A DNA stretch of 64,000 nt from Salinilacustrithrix flava (GTDB lineage Bacteria; Actinomycetota; Acidimicrobiia; Acidimicrobiales; Salinilacustritrichaceae): contig JAMYFF010000008.1 in the NCBI GenBank assembly GCA_024128875.1, positions 1 to 64,000 on the forward strand. The letters are read 5' to 3'. Every line of letters starts with the position of its first letter. Position 1 is the first letter of the stretch. Made by a program: the position numbers and the translations under genes. Shown piece after piece: positions 45,189 to 57,916 of this stretch. A model generated the notes under the pieces. The model saw only the letters and a list, made by a program, of their open reading frames with translations. It was not told where the DNA came from and did not search any database.

Positions 45189-45806
45189 TTACACCCCGGG
45201 TGCTGGAGCCGTGCGCGCTGGTCGTTGGAACGGAAGGCGCCACGTGCCCGGCAGGGTTGCGATGACCACCAGCACGATCATCAGACCGTTGAAGCCGCCC
45301 AAGCGGAGGTAGTGGCCGGTCTGGTTCGACATGACGATGACGATCCCGACGTGGAGCGCCACCGAGAGCGGAATGGCCCATCGGGTGCGAACGGCGACGA
45401 GGAACGCGAGGCCGACCTGGGCGACGACGGCCGCATAGGCCATCGCCCGTACCGGCGCACCATCCCAGAAGAACCGATCGGCGATGTGTCCACCAGTGAG
45501 GAACGAGCCCCCGAGCACCTTGTGGGCGGAGGCGAACACGTAGACGGTGACCGCGAGGACCTGGGCCACCCGGGGGATGTCATCGGGGTCGAGCAGCGCC
45601 GCCATCAACCCGACCCACATGATGAGCAGCGTGTGGTTCGAGGCTTCGAAGAACACGTTCGAGGTCGCACCCATGGCGGCCACCGCAAGGCAACCGGGAC
45701 GAGCACTGACCGACGCGACCCCAGCAGCGGCGAGCCATCCCCACCCGTACTGCGCCGGGCTGTCCCGCACGACGATGTCAGCCGCCTTGCCCAGCGCAAC
45801 CAGCAC
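45189..45806 (-). CDS. HTTM-like multi-pass membrane protein
   Basis: About 205 residues from GTG 45806, preceded by GGAG; the start is uncertain because the frame is open to 45938 but the extra residues read like an antiframe of the 39-residue gene. Five or six hydrophobic helices, with EASNHTLLIMWVGLMAAL, ASAHKVLGGSFLTGGHIAD and a HYLRLGGFNGLMI ending, the pattern of HTTM/vitamin-K-carboxylase-related membrane proteins common in actinobacteria. Function unknown. Codon use looks less GC-biased than the neighbours. Confidence 0.65.
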   Translation of the reverse strand: MLVALGKAADIVVRDSPAQYGWGWLAAAGVASVSARPGCLAVAAMGATSNVFFEASNHTLLIMWVGLMAALLDPDDIPRVAQVLAVTVYVFASAHKVLGGSFLTGGHIADRFFWDGAPVRAMAYAAVVAQVGLAFLVAVRTRWAIPLSVALHVGIVIVMSNQTGHYLRLGGFNGLMIVLVVIATLPGTWRLPFQRPARTAPAPGV

Positions 45807-45820
45807 CAGGCTCCAGCGGA

Positions 45821-45940
45821 TCAGCTGAACATCTGCCAGCCCCAGCCGTAGTAGACCCGCTCGTCGGCCACGAGGCGCCAGGCGAACAGCGCGGTCGGGA
45901 TCCCCACGATCAGCACCATCAACACGTACTTCCGCCACAT
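45821..45940 (-). CDS. 39-residue single-pass membrane peptide upstream of HTTM-like gene
   Basis: ATG 45940 with AGGAGG five bases upstream (45946-45951), the clearest ribosome site in this area. The product starts MWRKYVLMVLIVGIPTALFA, one membrane helix, and ends with YYGWGWQMFS. The stop is 15 bp before the proposed HTTM start, so they are likely translated together. The YGWGW motif recurs near the start of the HTTM-like protein. It may be a true partner, or the remnant N-terminus of a longer protein. Confidence 0.6.
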   Translation of the reverse strand: MWRKYVLMVLIVGIPTALFAWRLVADERVYYGWGWQMFS

Positions 45941-46002
45941 CGAGTCCTCCTCACCCACCCGGTCCTCCCCATGATGGTGCATGAGCCCGCGAGCGCTCGC
46001 GC

Positions 46003-46590
46003 TCAGCGGGCCGGATCGCCCCGCTGGGTCACGTGCCGGCAGCCCGGGTCGGCGTCGATGGCGGCGTCCATGCCGGCGGCCACGTAGGCCGACCGCGGTG
46101 GCTCCAGCTCCGAGAACGCCTTCTCCAGGGCGTTCTGCAGCTCGCCGGCTCGGCCCCGCTCGTCGGTCTGGGTGACCGCCCGGACCTCGGCGACGAACCG
46201 GTCCCGCTCCCCCTCCAGCTCGGCGATCGCCGCTCGCTGGCCGGCCGCCAACCGCTCGCTCAGGTCCGGTTCACCGGGCATGACCATCGGCTTCTGTGCC
46301 ACCAGCGCCTCCACGAGGCGGTCGTACCCGTCGGCCAGCGCCGCGGCGCGGGTGAGGTCGTCCTCGGTCCGGCCGAGCGCCGCGAGCGCGTCGTTGGCGA
46401 CCTGGATGAGCTCGTTCTCCCGCTGGAGCAGGTCGGCGCACACCGCCACCTCCTCCGCGGCGACCGGCTCCTCCTCGTCCGCGCCGCAACCGGCGAGGAC
46501 CGACGCCAGGACGAGGGTCCCGGCCACGGCTGCCCCCTTCCCGAGCAGGGCGCGGCTCCGGCACATCCGACGCTCAGCTCGGCCAGTCAT
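46003..46590 (-). CDS. Helical lipoprotein of unknown function
   Basis: 195 residues from ATG 46590, which has GGAG seven bases upstream; ATG 46566 would trim the n-region. Signal peptide with lipobox SVLAGC (Cys about 35). The mature part is helical and charged (ERLAAGQRAAIAELEGERDRF), with two further Cys (VCADLL and PGCRHV). Family not recognised. It overlaps the acyltransferase gene end by 17 bp and follows it on the same strand. Confidence 0.72.
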   Translation of the reverse strand: MTGRAERRMCRSRALLGKGAAVAGTLVLASVLAGCGADEEEPVAAEEVAVCADLLQRENELIQVANDALAALGRTEDDLTRAAALADGYDRLVEALVAQKPMVMPGEPDLSERLAAGQRAAIAELEGERDRFVAEVRAVTQTDERGRAGELQNALEKAFSELEPPRSAYVAAGMDAAIDADPGCRHVTQRGDPAR

Positions 46591-47260
46591 CGGGCGGCTC
46601 CGTGGCCCGGGGTTCGAGCGGGGGGTCCCAGGCTCCGTCGCGCCACCGGCGCACCACGCGCCCGGGCACGCCGGCCACGACGCTGCGGTCGGGGATGTCG
46701 CCCCGCACCACGGAGCCGGCCGCCACGGTGACGTGCTCGCCGATGGTGGTGCCGGGGAGGATCACCACGCCGGCGCCGATCCAGGAGCCGCTGCCGATGG
46801 AGACCGGCGCCTCGTGGGGCCACTGGCGGGCAATGGGGACCTCGACGTCGTCGTAGGCGTGGTTGTGGTCGGTGACGTAGAGGTCGGGCGCGATGGTGAC
46901 GTCGTCGCCGATGGTGATGCCGATCCGCCCGACGAGCGACCCGCCCCGGCCGATGTTGCAGCGGTCCCCGATCCGGATCACCGGCGGCGCACTGCGGTCG
47001 AGGTCCTCGTTCCACATGCCCACCGACATCGACACGTGCGGGCCGACGAGGGTGTAGGCGCCGATCTCGATCCAGTGCTCGTTGAACAGCTGGCCGGGCG
47101 GGAACGCCAGCATCGACCGCTCCCCCAGCGAGCGGAACCGGCGGCCGTGGGCGTCGTCGGGCGAGGTGGCGCCGACCGCACAGATCCACTCCCAGCTGCG
47201 CTGGATGGCCCCGGCGGCGAGGTTGCGCACCCGTGGCGACAGCGAGTCCGGCTGGAACAC
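46574..47260 (-). CDS. Left-handed beta-helix acyltransferase (CysE/maltose acetyltransferase type)
   Basis: 228 residues from GTG 47260. Hexapeptide repeats fill about 60-190: IGDRCNIGRGGSLVGRIG, ITIGDDVTIAPDLYVTDHNH (the catalytic-His loop of this family), IGSGSWIGAGVVILPGTTIG, EHVTVAAGSVVRGDIP. It should O- or N-acylate a sugar or envelope component. It diverges from the helicase gene with only 31 bp between starts. Confidence 0.85.
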   Translation of the reverse strand: MFQPDSLSPRVRNLAAGAIQRSWEWICAVGATSPDDAHGRRFRSLGERSMLAFPPGQLFNEHWIEIGAYTLVGPHVSMSVGMWNEDLDRSAPPVIRIGDRCNIGRGGSLVGRIGITIGDDVTIAPDLYVTDHNHAYDDVEVPIARQWPHEAPVSIGSGSWIGAGVVILPGTTIGEHVTVAAGSVVRGDIPDRSVVAGVPGRVVRRWRDGAWDPPLEPRATEPPDDWPS

Positions 47261-47291
47261 GGTCGAGACGCTAGCCAGCCACACTGGGCGG

Positions 47292-49913
47292 GTGGCCCGC
47301 CGACTCGTCGACTTCCTCCCCCGCCCCACCGGCGGTGAGCCCGACCCCGACGCCATCATCGAGGCGTTCACCGACTGGGCGATCGAGCGGGGCCTCGAGC
47401 TCTACCCCCACCAGGAGGAGGCGATCCTCGAGCTGCTGTCCGGCTCGAACGTCATCCTCGCCACGCCGACCGGGTCGGGGAAGTCGCTCGTCGCCCTGGC
47501 CGCGCACGCCAAGTCCGTCGCCGGCGGCGGGCGGTCCTGGTACACGGCCCCGGTCAAGGCCCTGGTGTCGGAGAAGTTCTTCGACCTGTGCGAGCAGCTC
47601 GGCCCGGAGAACGTCGGCCTGCTCACCGGCGACTCCTCGGTCAACGCCGACGCGCCGGTGATCTGCTGCACCACCGAGATCCTCGCCCACGTCGCGCTGA
47701 AGGACGGCGTGGAGGCCGACGCCGAGACGGTCGTGCTCGACGAGTTCCACTTCTACGGCGACCCGGACCGGGGCTGGGCGTGGCAGGTGCCGCTGCTCGA
47801 GCTGCCCCAGTCCTCGTTCCTGCTGCTGTCGGCCACCCTCGGCGACGTGCGGTTCTTCCGCGAGGACCTCACCCGCCGCACCGGCCGTCCCACCGCCCTG
47901 GTCGACGACGCGGTGCGCCCGGTGCCGCTGCACTTCGAGTACCGGCGCACCCTGCTGCACCACACGATCGAGGAGCTGCTGGCCAAGGACGCGGCGCCGC
48001 TCTACCTCGTCAACTTCTCCCAGAAGGACGCCGTCGCCCAGGCCACCGCGATGGCCAGCGTCACCAAGCTCGACGATGAGGCGAAGGAGATCGTCACCGC
48101 CGAGCTCACCAAGGCCAAGCTGCCCGCCGGCTTCGGGCGCGACCTGGCGCGCCTGCTGCGCCAGGGCGTCGGCGTGCACCACGCCGGCATGCTCCCCCGC
48201 TACCGGCGCCTGGTCGAGCGCCTCACACAGATGGGCGTGCTCAAGGTCATATCCGGCACGGACACCCTCGGCGTCGGGGTGAACCTGCCGATCCGCACCG
48301 TCGTGCTCACCCGCCTCTACAAGTACGACGGCACCGACACGCGGCTGCTCACGGCGCGCGAGTTCCACCAGATCGCCGGGCGGGCGGGCCGGGCCGGGTA
48401 CGACACGGCGGGCCTGGTCATCGCGCTGGCGCCGGAGCACGTGTCCGAGAACGAGGTCGCCCAGGCCAAGGCCGCCGACGACCCCAAGAAGAAGAAGAAG
48501 CTGAAGAAGTCCCAGCCGCCGAAGGGCTTCGTCCACTACGACGAGGAGACCTTCACCAAGCTGCAGGAGGCCAAGCCCGAGCCGCTCGAGTCCTCGTTCC
48601 GGATGACCCCGGGGATGCTGATGCAGCTGCTCGACCGCCCGGGCGATGCCTGGGCCCACGGCCGCTCGCTGCTCCTCGACAGCCACGAGCCGCGGTCCCG
48701 TCAGCGCCGCCACGTGCGCTCCACCATCGGGCTGTACAAGGCCCTGCGCACCGCCGGCGTCGTCCGCCTCCTCGACGAGCCGGACAAGTACGGCCGCTTC
48801 GTCGAGGTCGACCACGAGCTGCAGGACGACTTCGCCCTCAACCAGCTGCTCGCCCCGTTCCTGCTCCACGCCGTGCCGCTGCTCGACCGGGACGACGAGG
48901 GCTACCCCTTCGCCGTGCTCGCGCTGGTCGAGGCCGTGGTGGACAACCCGTTCCCGATCCTCATGGCCCAGAAGGACAAGCTCAAGGACGAGGCCATGGC
49001 GGAGATGAAGGCCGCCGGCGTCGAGTACGAGCAGCGCATCGAGGAGCTGGACAAGATCCAGTACCCGCAGCCGATGCGGGAGCAGATCTACGACGTGTTC
49101 GACATCTGGCGGGTGGCCAACCCGTGGATCGGCGACCGCAACATCGCCCCCAAGGGCGTCGTGCGCGACCTGTGGGACCGGGCCATGGACTTCCCCGCCT
49201 TCGTGCGCCACTACGGCATCAAGCGCTCCGAGGGTCTGCTGCTGCGCTACCTGTCCGACGTCTACAAGACGATGCTGCGCACCGTGCCCGACGAGGCCAA
49301 GACCCCCGAGGTGATCGAGCTCCAGGACTGGCTCGGCGCGGTCATCCGGGCCACCGACTCCTCGCTGCTCGACGAGTGGACCGCGATGCTCGCCGGCGGG
49401 GACGCCGACCCGGCATCGCTCGCCCGCGAGGTGGCCGAGGACCCCGGCGTCCCCGACGTCACGACCGATCGGCACGCCTTCCGGGCGCTGGTCCGGACCC
49501 GCATCTTCCGCTGGGTGCAGTACGCCGCCACCGGCCAGTGGACGGCGTGGTCCGAGGACCTCACCGAGGTCGGCGACCGGGGCTGGAACGAGCGCAAGCT
49601 GCTCGAGCAGTTCGAGCCATACCTCGAGGCCTACGGCGACGACGCCCCCCAACCCGACCCGGATGCCCCCACCGCCCGCCCCGGCGAGGAGCGCCCGGCC
49701 GTCGTCCCCCGACCTCGCATCGCCATCGACGGCGACGCCCGCGGCCCGGCCCGCTTCGTCGTCGCCGACGAGGGCGACACCTGGGAGATCGAGCAGATCC
49801 TCGTCGACCCCGAGGGCCACGACGAGTGGTACCTGGCGGTCACGATCGACCTCCCCGCCTCCGCCGAGCAGGCCGACGTCGTCGCCCACCTGGACGGCCT
49901 CCGCCGCCGATAG
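47292..49913 (+). CDS. Ski2-like DEAD/DEAH-box helicase (DUF3516 type)
   Basis: 873 residues from GTG 47292. Motif I ATPTGSGKS, Ia TAPVKALVSEKF, II DEFH, III LSATLGD, then VHHAGMLPRYRRLVE, GTDTLGVGVNLPIRTV and QIAGRAGRAG for motifs V and VI, all of the Ski2/HelY class. The C-terminal half beyond about 500 (FRMTPGMLMQLLDRPGDAW...) fits the DUF3516-type extension of actinobacterial members. A charged KKKKKLKK patch at about residue 400 may bind RNA. RNA substrate and partner are unknown. Confidence 0.88.
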   Translation: MARRLVDFLPRPTGGEPDPDAIIEAFTDWAIERGLELYPHQEEAILELLSGSNVILATPTGSGKSLVALAAHAKSVAGGGRSWYTAPVKALVSEKFFDLCEQLGPENVGLLTGDSSVNADAPVICCTTEILAHVALKDGVEADAETVVLDEFHFYGDPDRGWAWQVPLLELPQSSFLLLSATLGDVRFFREDLTRRTGRPTALVDDAVRPVPLHFEYRRTLLHHTIEELLAKDAAPLYLVNFSQKDAVAQATAMASVTKLDDEAKEIVTAELTKAKLPAGFGRDLARLLRQGVGVHHAGMLPRYRRLVERLTQMGVLKVISGTDTLGVGVNLPIRTVVLTRLYKYDGTDTRLLTAREFHQIAGRAGRAGYDTAGLVIALAPEHVSENEVAQAKAADDPKKKKKLKKSQPPKGFVHYDEETFTKLQEAKPEPLESSFRMTPGMLMQLLDRPGDAWAHGRSLLLDSHEPRSRQRRHVRSTIGLYKALRTAGVVRLLDEPDKYGRFVEVDHELQDDFALNQLLAPFLLHAVPLLDRDDEGYPFAVLALVEAVVDNPFPILMAQKDKLKDEAMAEMKAAGVEYEQRIEELDKIQYPQPMREQIYDVFDIWRVANPWIGDRNIAPKGVVRDLWDRAMDFPAFVRHYGIKRSEGLLLRYLSDVYKTMLRTVPDEAKTPEVIELQDWLGAVIRATDSSLLDEWTAMLAGGDADPASLAREVAEDPGVPDVTTDRHAFRALVRTRIFRWVQYAATGQWTAWSEDLTEVGDRGWNERKLLEQFEPYLEAYGDDAPQPDPDAPTARPGEERPAVVPRPRIAIDGDARGPARFVVADEGDTWEIEQILVDPEGHDEWYLAVTIDLPASAEQADVVAHLDGLRRR

Positions 49914-49978
49914 GGAAAATCTCGTCGATCCGTCCCACCAGTGGTGACCCACGCACGACTTTTCGGTAGGGAGAGAGC

Positions 49979-50434
49979 GTGGCTCGCCTGCTGATCGTCC
50001 ACCACACGCCGTCGCCGTCGTTGCACACGATGCTCGGAGCGGTGCGCGACGGCGCGGGCGCCGACGGCCTGGAGGACGTCGAGGTGGTCACCGCTGCGGC
50101 GCTGTCGTGCACGGCGGCCGACGCCCTCGCCGCCGACGGCTACGTGCTGCTCACGCCGGCCAACCTCGGGACGATGGCCGGGGCGCTGAAGCACTTCTTC
50201 GACACGATCTACTACCCGTGCCTGGAGGAGACCCAGGGTCGCCCGTTCGGCGTCGCGGTCCACGGCAACAGCGACGTCGACGGCGCGCTGCGCGACATCG
50301 CCAAGATCACCACCGGGCTGGGTTGGACCCAGGCGACCGACCACGTACGGGTGCTCGACGCGCCCGACGCCGAGGCGCGGGATGCGTGCTGGAACCTCGG
50401 GGCGACCGTGGCCGCCACGGTGCTCGAGGGCTGA
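49979..50434 (+). CDS. Flavodoxin-fold NAD(P)H-dependent oxidoreductase
   Basis: 151 residues from GTG 49979 with GGGAGAGA upstream. FMN phosphate loop HHTPSPSLHTM, then TPANLGTMAGALKHFFDTIYYP, the typical flavin ring loop of small NADPH-dependent FMN reductases and WrbA-like proteins. It could supply reduced flavin or reduce quinones. It ends in a convergent arrangement with the next lipoprotein. Confidence 0.82.
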   Translation: MARLLIVHHTPSPSLHTMLGAVRDGAGADGLEDVEVVTAAALSCTAADALAADGYVLLTPANLGTMAGALKHFFDTIYYPCLEETQGRPFGVAVHGNSDVDGALRDIAKITTGLGWTQATDHVRVLDAPDAEARDACWNLGATVAATVLEG

Positions 50435-50444
50435 CCGCGGCCGC

Positions 50445-50470
50445 GACACCAGCACTGCCAGTTCGAGGAG
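50445..50470. repeat. CAGCACTGCCAG repeat, copy 4
   Basis: Core CCAGCACTGCCAGTTCG with GAGGAGG following, between the convergent flavodoxin and lipoprotein stops. GGCTGACC and GGTCAGCC arms (50429-50436 and 50472-50479) frame the copy, giving an 8-bp stem. Confidence 0.65.
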
Positions 50471-50473
50471 GGG

Positions 50474-50755
50474 TCAGCCGGCGGTGGTGCTGGTGGTGTC
50501 GTCGGCCTCGCTGGCCGAGCCGGTGTCGCCTGCCTCGGTCTCGGTCTCGGTCTCGGACTCGACGCCGGAGGCCGAACCGCTCCCGGAGCCGGACCCGGAC
50601 CCGGACCCGGAGCCGGACCCGGAGCCATCGGTCTCGCCGATCTCACGCACGTCGGCGCCGTCGTCGTCGCCGCAGGCGCTGAGGCCGGCGGCACCGCCGA
50701 GGGCGAGGGCGAGGGCCAGGGCGAGCGAGGACGTGCGGCGGAGGGCGGAGCGCAT
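50474..50755 (-). CDS. Small Gly-Ser-rich lipoprotein
   Basis: 93 residues from ATG 50755 (GTG 50761 possible). Lipobox GLSAC, then DDDGADVREIGETDG, a perfect GS repeat (about seven GS units encoded by a GGAGCC/GGACCC hexanucleotide array at about 50578-50626), and an E/T/D/S-rich tail. It looks like an extended surface linker or stalk; function unknown. The gene may be annotated as hypothetical or missed. Confidence 0.55.
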   Translation of the reverse strand: MRSALRRTSSLALALALALGGAAGLSACGDDDGADVREIGETDGSGSGSGSGSGSGSGSGSASGVESETETETEAGDTGSASEADDTTSTTAG

Positions 50756-50921
50756 GGCCACACGTTAAGGATTCCTAACGGCGTGAGGCAAGCACCGCCC
50801 CAGGGGGACCGGTTTCGGTCGGACCCGGCCGGCTCGCTAGCGTGGTCCCGCTGCTCTCTGGGCCAACGGCGTCCCATGTTGCAGAGCCTGAACCCCAGTT
50901 CGACTCTCCACGGGACTCCAC

Positions 50922-55478
<4,557 letters not shown>

Positions 55479-55483
55479 ACGAC

Positions 55484-56941
55484 ATGGCTGACATCAAGGG
55501 CTTCCTCAAGTACGAGCGCGAGCTCCCCTCCCGCCGCCCGGTGCCCGTGCGCCTGCGCGACTGGAAGGAGGTCTACGAGGAGTTCCCCGAGGACCACCTG
55601 CAGAAGCAGGCGGCCCGGTGCATGGACTGCGGCATCCCGTTCTGCAACGACGGCTGCCCGCTCGGGAACCTCATCCCCGACTGGAACGACCTCGTCTACC
55701 GGGACCGCTGGCGCGACGCCATCGAGCGGCTGCACGCCACCAACAACTTCCCCGAGTTCACCGGCCGCCTGTGCCCGGCCCCGTGCGAGGGCGCGTGCGT
55801 GCTCGGCATCAACCAGGACCCGGTGACCATCAAGCAGGTCGAGGTCGAGATCATCGACCGGGCCTTCGAGGAAGGCTGGGTCACCCCGGTCCTGCCCTCG
55901 ACCAAGACCGGCAAGAAGGTCGCCGTCGTCGGCTCCGGGCCCGCCGGCCTCGCCGCCGCCCAGCAGCTCACCCGGGCCGGCCACGACGTGGTCGTGTTCG
56001 AGCGGGCGGACCGCATCGGCGGCCTGCTCCGCTACGGCATCCCGGAGTTCAAGATGGAGAAGCGCCACATCGACCGGCGCCTCGACCAGATGGCGGCCGA
56101 GGGCACCGAGTTCCGCACCAACGCCAACGTCGGCGTCGACGTGCCGGTCGAGGACCTGCGCCGCGACTTCGACGCCATCGTCCTCGCCGGCGGCGCCACC
56201 CAGTGGCGCGACCTGCCCATCCCCGGGCGTGAGGGCGACGGCGTGCACCAGGCCATGGAGTACCTGCCGTGGGCCAACAAGGCCCAGCAGGGCGACCTCG
56301 CCGTCGATGAGGTCCCCATCAACGCGGCGGGCAAGAACGTCGTGATCATCGGCGGCGGCGACACCGGCGCCGACTGCCTCGGCACCGCCCACCGCCAGGG
56401 CGCGGCCAGCGTCCACCAGTTCGAGATCATGCCCCGCCCGCCGGAGGAGCGTCCCGACGCCAACCCGTGGCCCACGTACCCGATGGTGTACAAGGTCACG
56501 TCCGCCCACGAGGAGGGCGGTGATCGCGTCTACAGCGTGAACACCGAGGAGTTCGTGCGCGACGGCGACGGCAACCTGGTCGGCCTGAAGGCACACGAGG
56601 TCGAGATGGTCGACGGCCGGTTCCAGAAGGTGGAGGGCAGCGACTTCCAGCTCGAGTGCGAGCTCGTGCTGCTCGCCATGGGCTTCACCGGCCCCGAGTC
56701 CGGCGGCCTGCTCGACCACCTCGACGTCGACCGCGACGAACGCTCCAACGTCGCCCGCGACGCCGTCTACAAGACGAACCTCGACGACGTCTGGGTCTGC
56801 GGCGACATGGGCCGGGGCCAGAGCCTCATCGTGTGGGCCATCGCCGAGGGTCGGGCCTGCGCCGCCGCCGTCGACGAGGCGCTCATGGGCGAGACGGCCC
56901 TGCCCGTCCCGGTGGCACCCACCGACCGGCCCCTGGTGTGA
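55484..56941 (+). CDS. gltD: Glutamate synthase [NADPH] small chain
   Basis: 485 residues from ATG 55484. Electron-input subunit: cysteine-rich N-terminal CMDCGIPFCNDGCPLGN and CPAPCEGACV for 4Fe-4S clusters, FAD site VVGSGPAGLAAAQQL, GGLLRYGIPEFKM, and NADPH site IIGGGDTGADCLG. It passes electrons from NADPH to GltB. Operon position directly after gltB. Confidence 0.96.
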   Translation: MADIKGFLKYERELPSRRPVPVRLRDWKEVYEEFPEDHLQKQAARCMDCGIPFCNDGCPLGNLIPDWNDLVYRDRWRDAIERLHATNNFPEFTGRLCPAPCEGACVLGINQDPVTIKQVEVEIIDRAFEEGWVTPVLPSTKTGKKVAVVGSGPAGLAAAQQLTRAGHDVVVFERADRIGGLLRYGIPEFKMEKRHIDRRLDQMAAEGTEFRTNANVGVDVPVEDLRRDFDAIVLAGGATQWRDLPIPGREGDGVHQAMEYLPWANKAQQGDLAVDEVPINAAGKNVVIIGGGDTGADCLGTAHRQGAASVHQFEIMPRPPEERPDANPWPTYPMVYKVTSAHEEGGDRVYSVNTEEFVRDGDGNLVGLKAHEVEMVDGRFQKVEGSDFQLECELVLLAMGFTGPESGGLLDHLDVDRDERSNVARDAVYKTNLDDVWVCGDMGRGQSLIVWAIAEGRACAAAVDEALMGETALPVPVAPTDRPLV

Positions 56942-56997
56942 GTGTCGGCCCCGCCGGTGCTTTGCCCCGCCCGGTCCTCGGCGACGAGACTGGGCGG

Positions 56998-57354
56998 GTG
57001 CAGCACGCCGACACGGCCGACGCAGTCCTGACCCCCCGCCCGGCGGCAGATGCCCCCGTCAGCCAGGACCAGGCGAACCGCACGTTCAGCACCTCGGTGC
57101 TCGTCTCCGCGGTGCGCTGCACGCTCGCCTACGTCGTGTTCCCGTGGCTCCTCCCGGCCTTCGGGCTGGCCAGCGGCGTGGGGCCGGCGCTCGGCCTCGT
57201 GATCGGACCGATCGCGATCGCGTTCAACGTCGCCAGCATCCGGCGGTTCCACGCCAGCGACCACCGGTGGAAGTGGCAGATCACCGTCCTCAACTGCGCG
57301 GTGATCGCCCTGCTGGTCGTGCTCTTCGTCCTGGACGTGCGCGCTCTGGGCTGA
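56998..57354 (+). CDS. Small conserved membrane protein
   Basis: 118 residues from GTG 56998. A hydrophilic start of about 30 residues, then three hydrophobic segments (LVSAVRCTLAYVVFPWLLP, GLVIGPIAIAFNVASI, VIALLVVLFVLDV) with a charged HASDHRWKWQ loop. Many actinobacteria carry an uncharacterised membrane protein of this layout. It follows gltD by 57 bp; function not known. Confidence 0.7.
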   Translation: MQHADTADAVLTPRPAADAPVSQDQANRTFSTSVLVSAVRCTLAYVVFPWLLPAFGLASGVGPALGLVIGPIAIAFNVASIRRFHASDHRWKWQITVLNCAVIALLVVLFVLDVRALG

Positions 57355-57393
57355 CCGGGCCTCCCGCCACGCCGGATTTCTGCGCGTGACGGT

Positions 57394-57418
57394 GGTAACA
57401 GCTCAGACCCCTGGGTAG
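57394..57418 (+). promoter_or_regulatory. SigF/SigB-like promoter before STAS genes
   Basis: GGTAA at 57394 and GGGTAG at 57413 with a 14-bp gap resemble the GTTT/GGTAA ... GGGTAT promoter type of stress sigma factors. It lies about 70 bp before the leader ORF of the STAS pair, a plausible regulatory link. Confidence 0.4.
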
Positions 57419-57488
57419 GGTCGATCCCGTCCGCCGTGACCCCCGCGGGCGCTCCTTGTCGGGCGGCGCATCCTCAGGGGGAATACTC

Positions 57489-57551
57489 ATGGCCCACATC
57501 GATCCGGGCGACCCATCGACAGCTTCCGGCCGATCCGAGGCGACGCCATGA
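57489..57551 (+). CDS. 20-residue leader peptide coupled to STAS gene
   Basis: ATG 57489, six bases after AGGGGGA, the best ribosome site of the locus. The peptide is hydrophilic, begins MAHIDPGD, and its TGA overlaps the ATG of the next gene (ATGA). It may serve translational coupling and not as a functional peptide. Confidence 0.4.
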   Translation: MAHIDPGDPSTASGRSEATP

Positions 57552-57916
57552 GCGTCGTGCGCGTCGAGCACGCCGACGGGGTCCGCGTCATCCACGTGGA
57601 GGGATGCGCGACCGACGACGACCTCCGCGAGGCCCTGTCGTCGCTGCGGGACCACGCCGGGCCGACGGTCCTGGACCTGGCCGAGCTGACGCTCGTGGGG
57701 CCGGGGGTGGCCGAGCTGGTCGCCGGCCTGGTCGACACCTGCGGCGCGGTCTGCGTCACGGCCCGCCGTCACACGGCTCGCGTCATCCTGCAGCGCAGCG
57801 GCATCGGGGACCTGTGCGTGATGTTCGCCAGCGTCGGCGACGCGCTCCAGGCCCTCCGGCTCGCCGAAGCGGGCTACGGCGCCGGGTGGAGCGGGCGCCT
57901 GGAGGCAGCCCGATGA
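57548..57916 (+). CDS. STAS-like protein without the phosphorylatable serine
   Basis: 122 residues from ATG 57548. Shaped like a STAS domain (VRVIHVEG, TVLDLAELTLVGPGVAEL, CVTARRHTARVILQRSG), but the usual DSSG loop reads LVGPG, so a phospho-serine switch is not visible. It may be a regulatory partner or decoy for the STAS protein encoded just downstream, with which it overlaps (ATGA). Confidence 0.65.
   Translation: MSVVRVEHADGVRVIHVEGCATDDDLREALSSLRDHAGPTVLDLAELTLVGPGVAELVAGLVDTCGAVCVTARRHTARVILQRSGIGDLCVMFASVGDALQALRLAEAGYGAGWSGRLEAAR

Noticed and set aside
39730..45312. 1860-residue plus-strand frame opposite the carboxylase gene
   Set aside because: Reads as low-complexity Gly/Asp/Val/His/Arg sequence; the minus strand holds a complete carboxylase.
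45160..45381. Upstream extension of the carboxylase to 45381
   Set aside because: Those 74 residues overlap the HTTM-like gene in antiparallel sense of composition and lack homology; VDFRRIAIVNRGEAA is the family start.
45807..45938. Extension of the HTTM-like gene to a GTG at 45938
   Set aside because: The extra residues are the +1 frame of the 39-residue membrane peptide and look non-native; that peptide has the better ribosome site.
47271..49952. 893-residue minus-strand frame opposite the helicase
   Set aside because: No motifs; the helicase on the plus strand explains the region.
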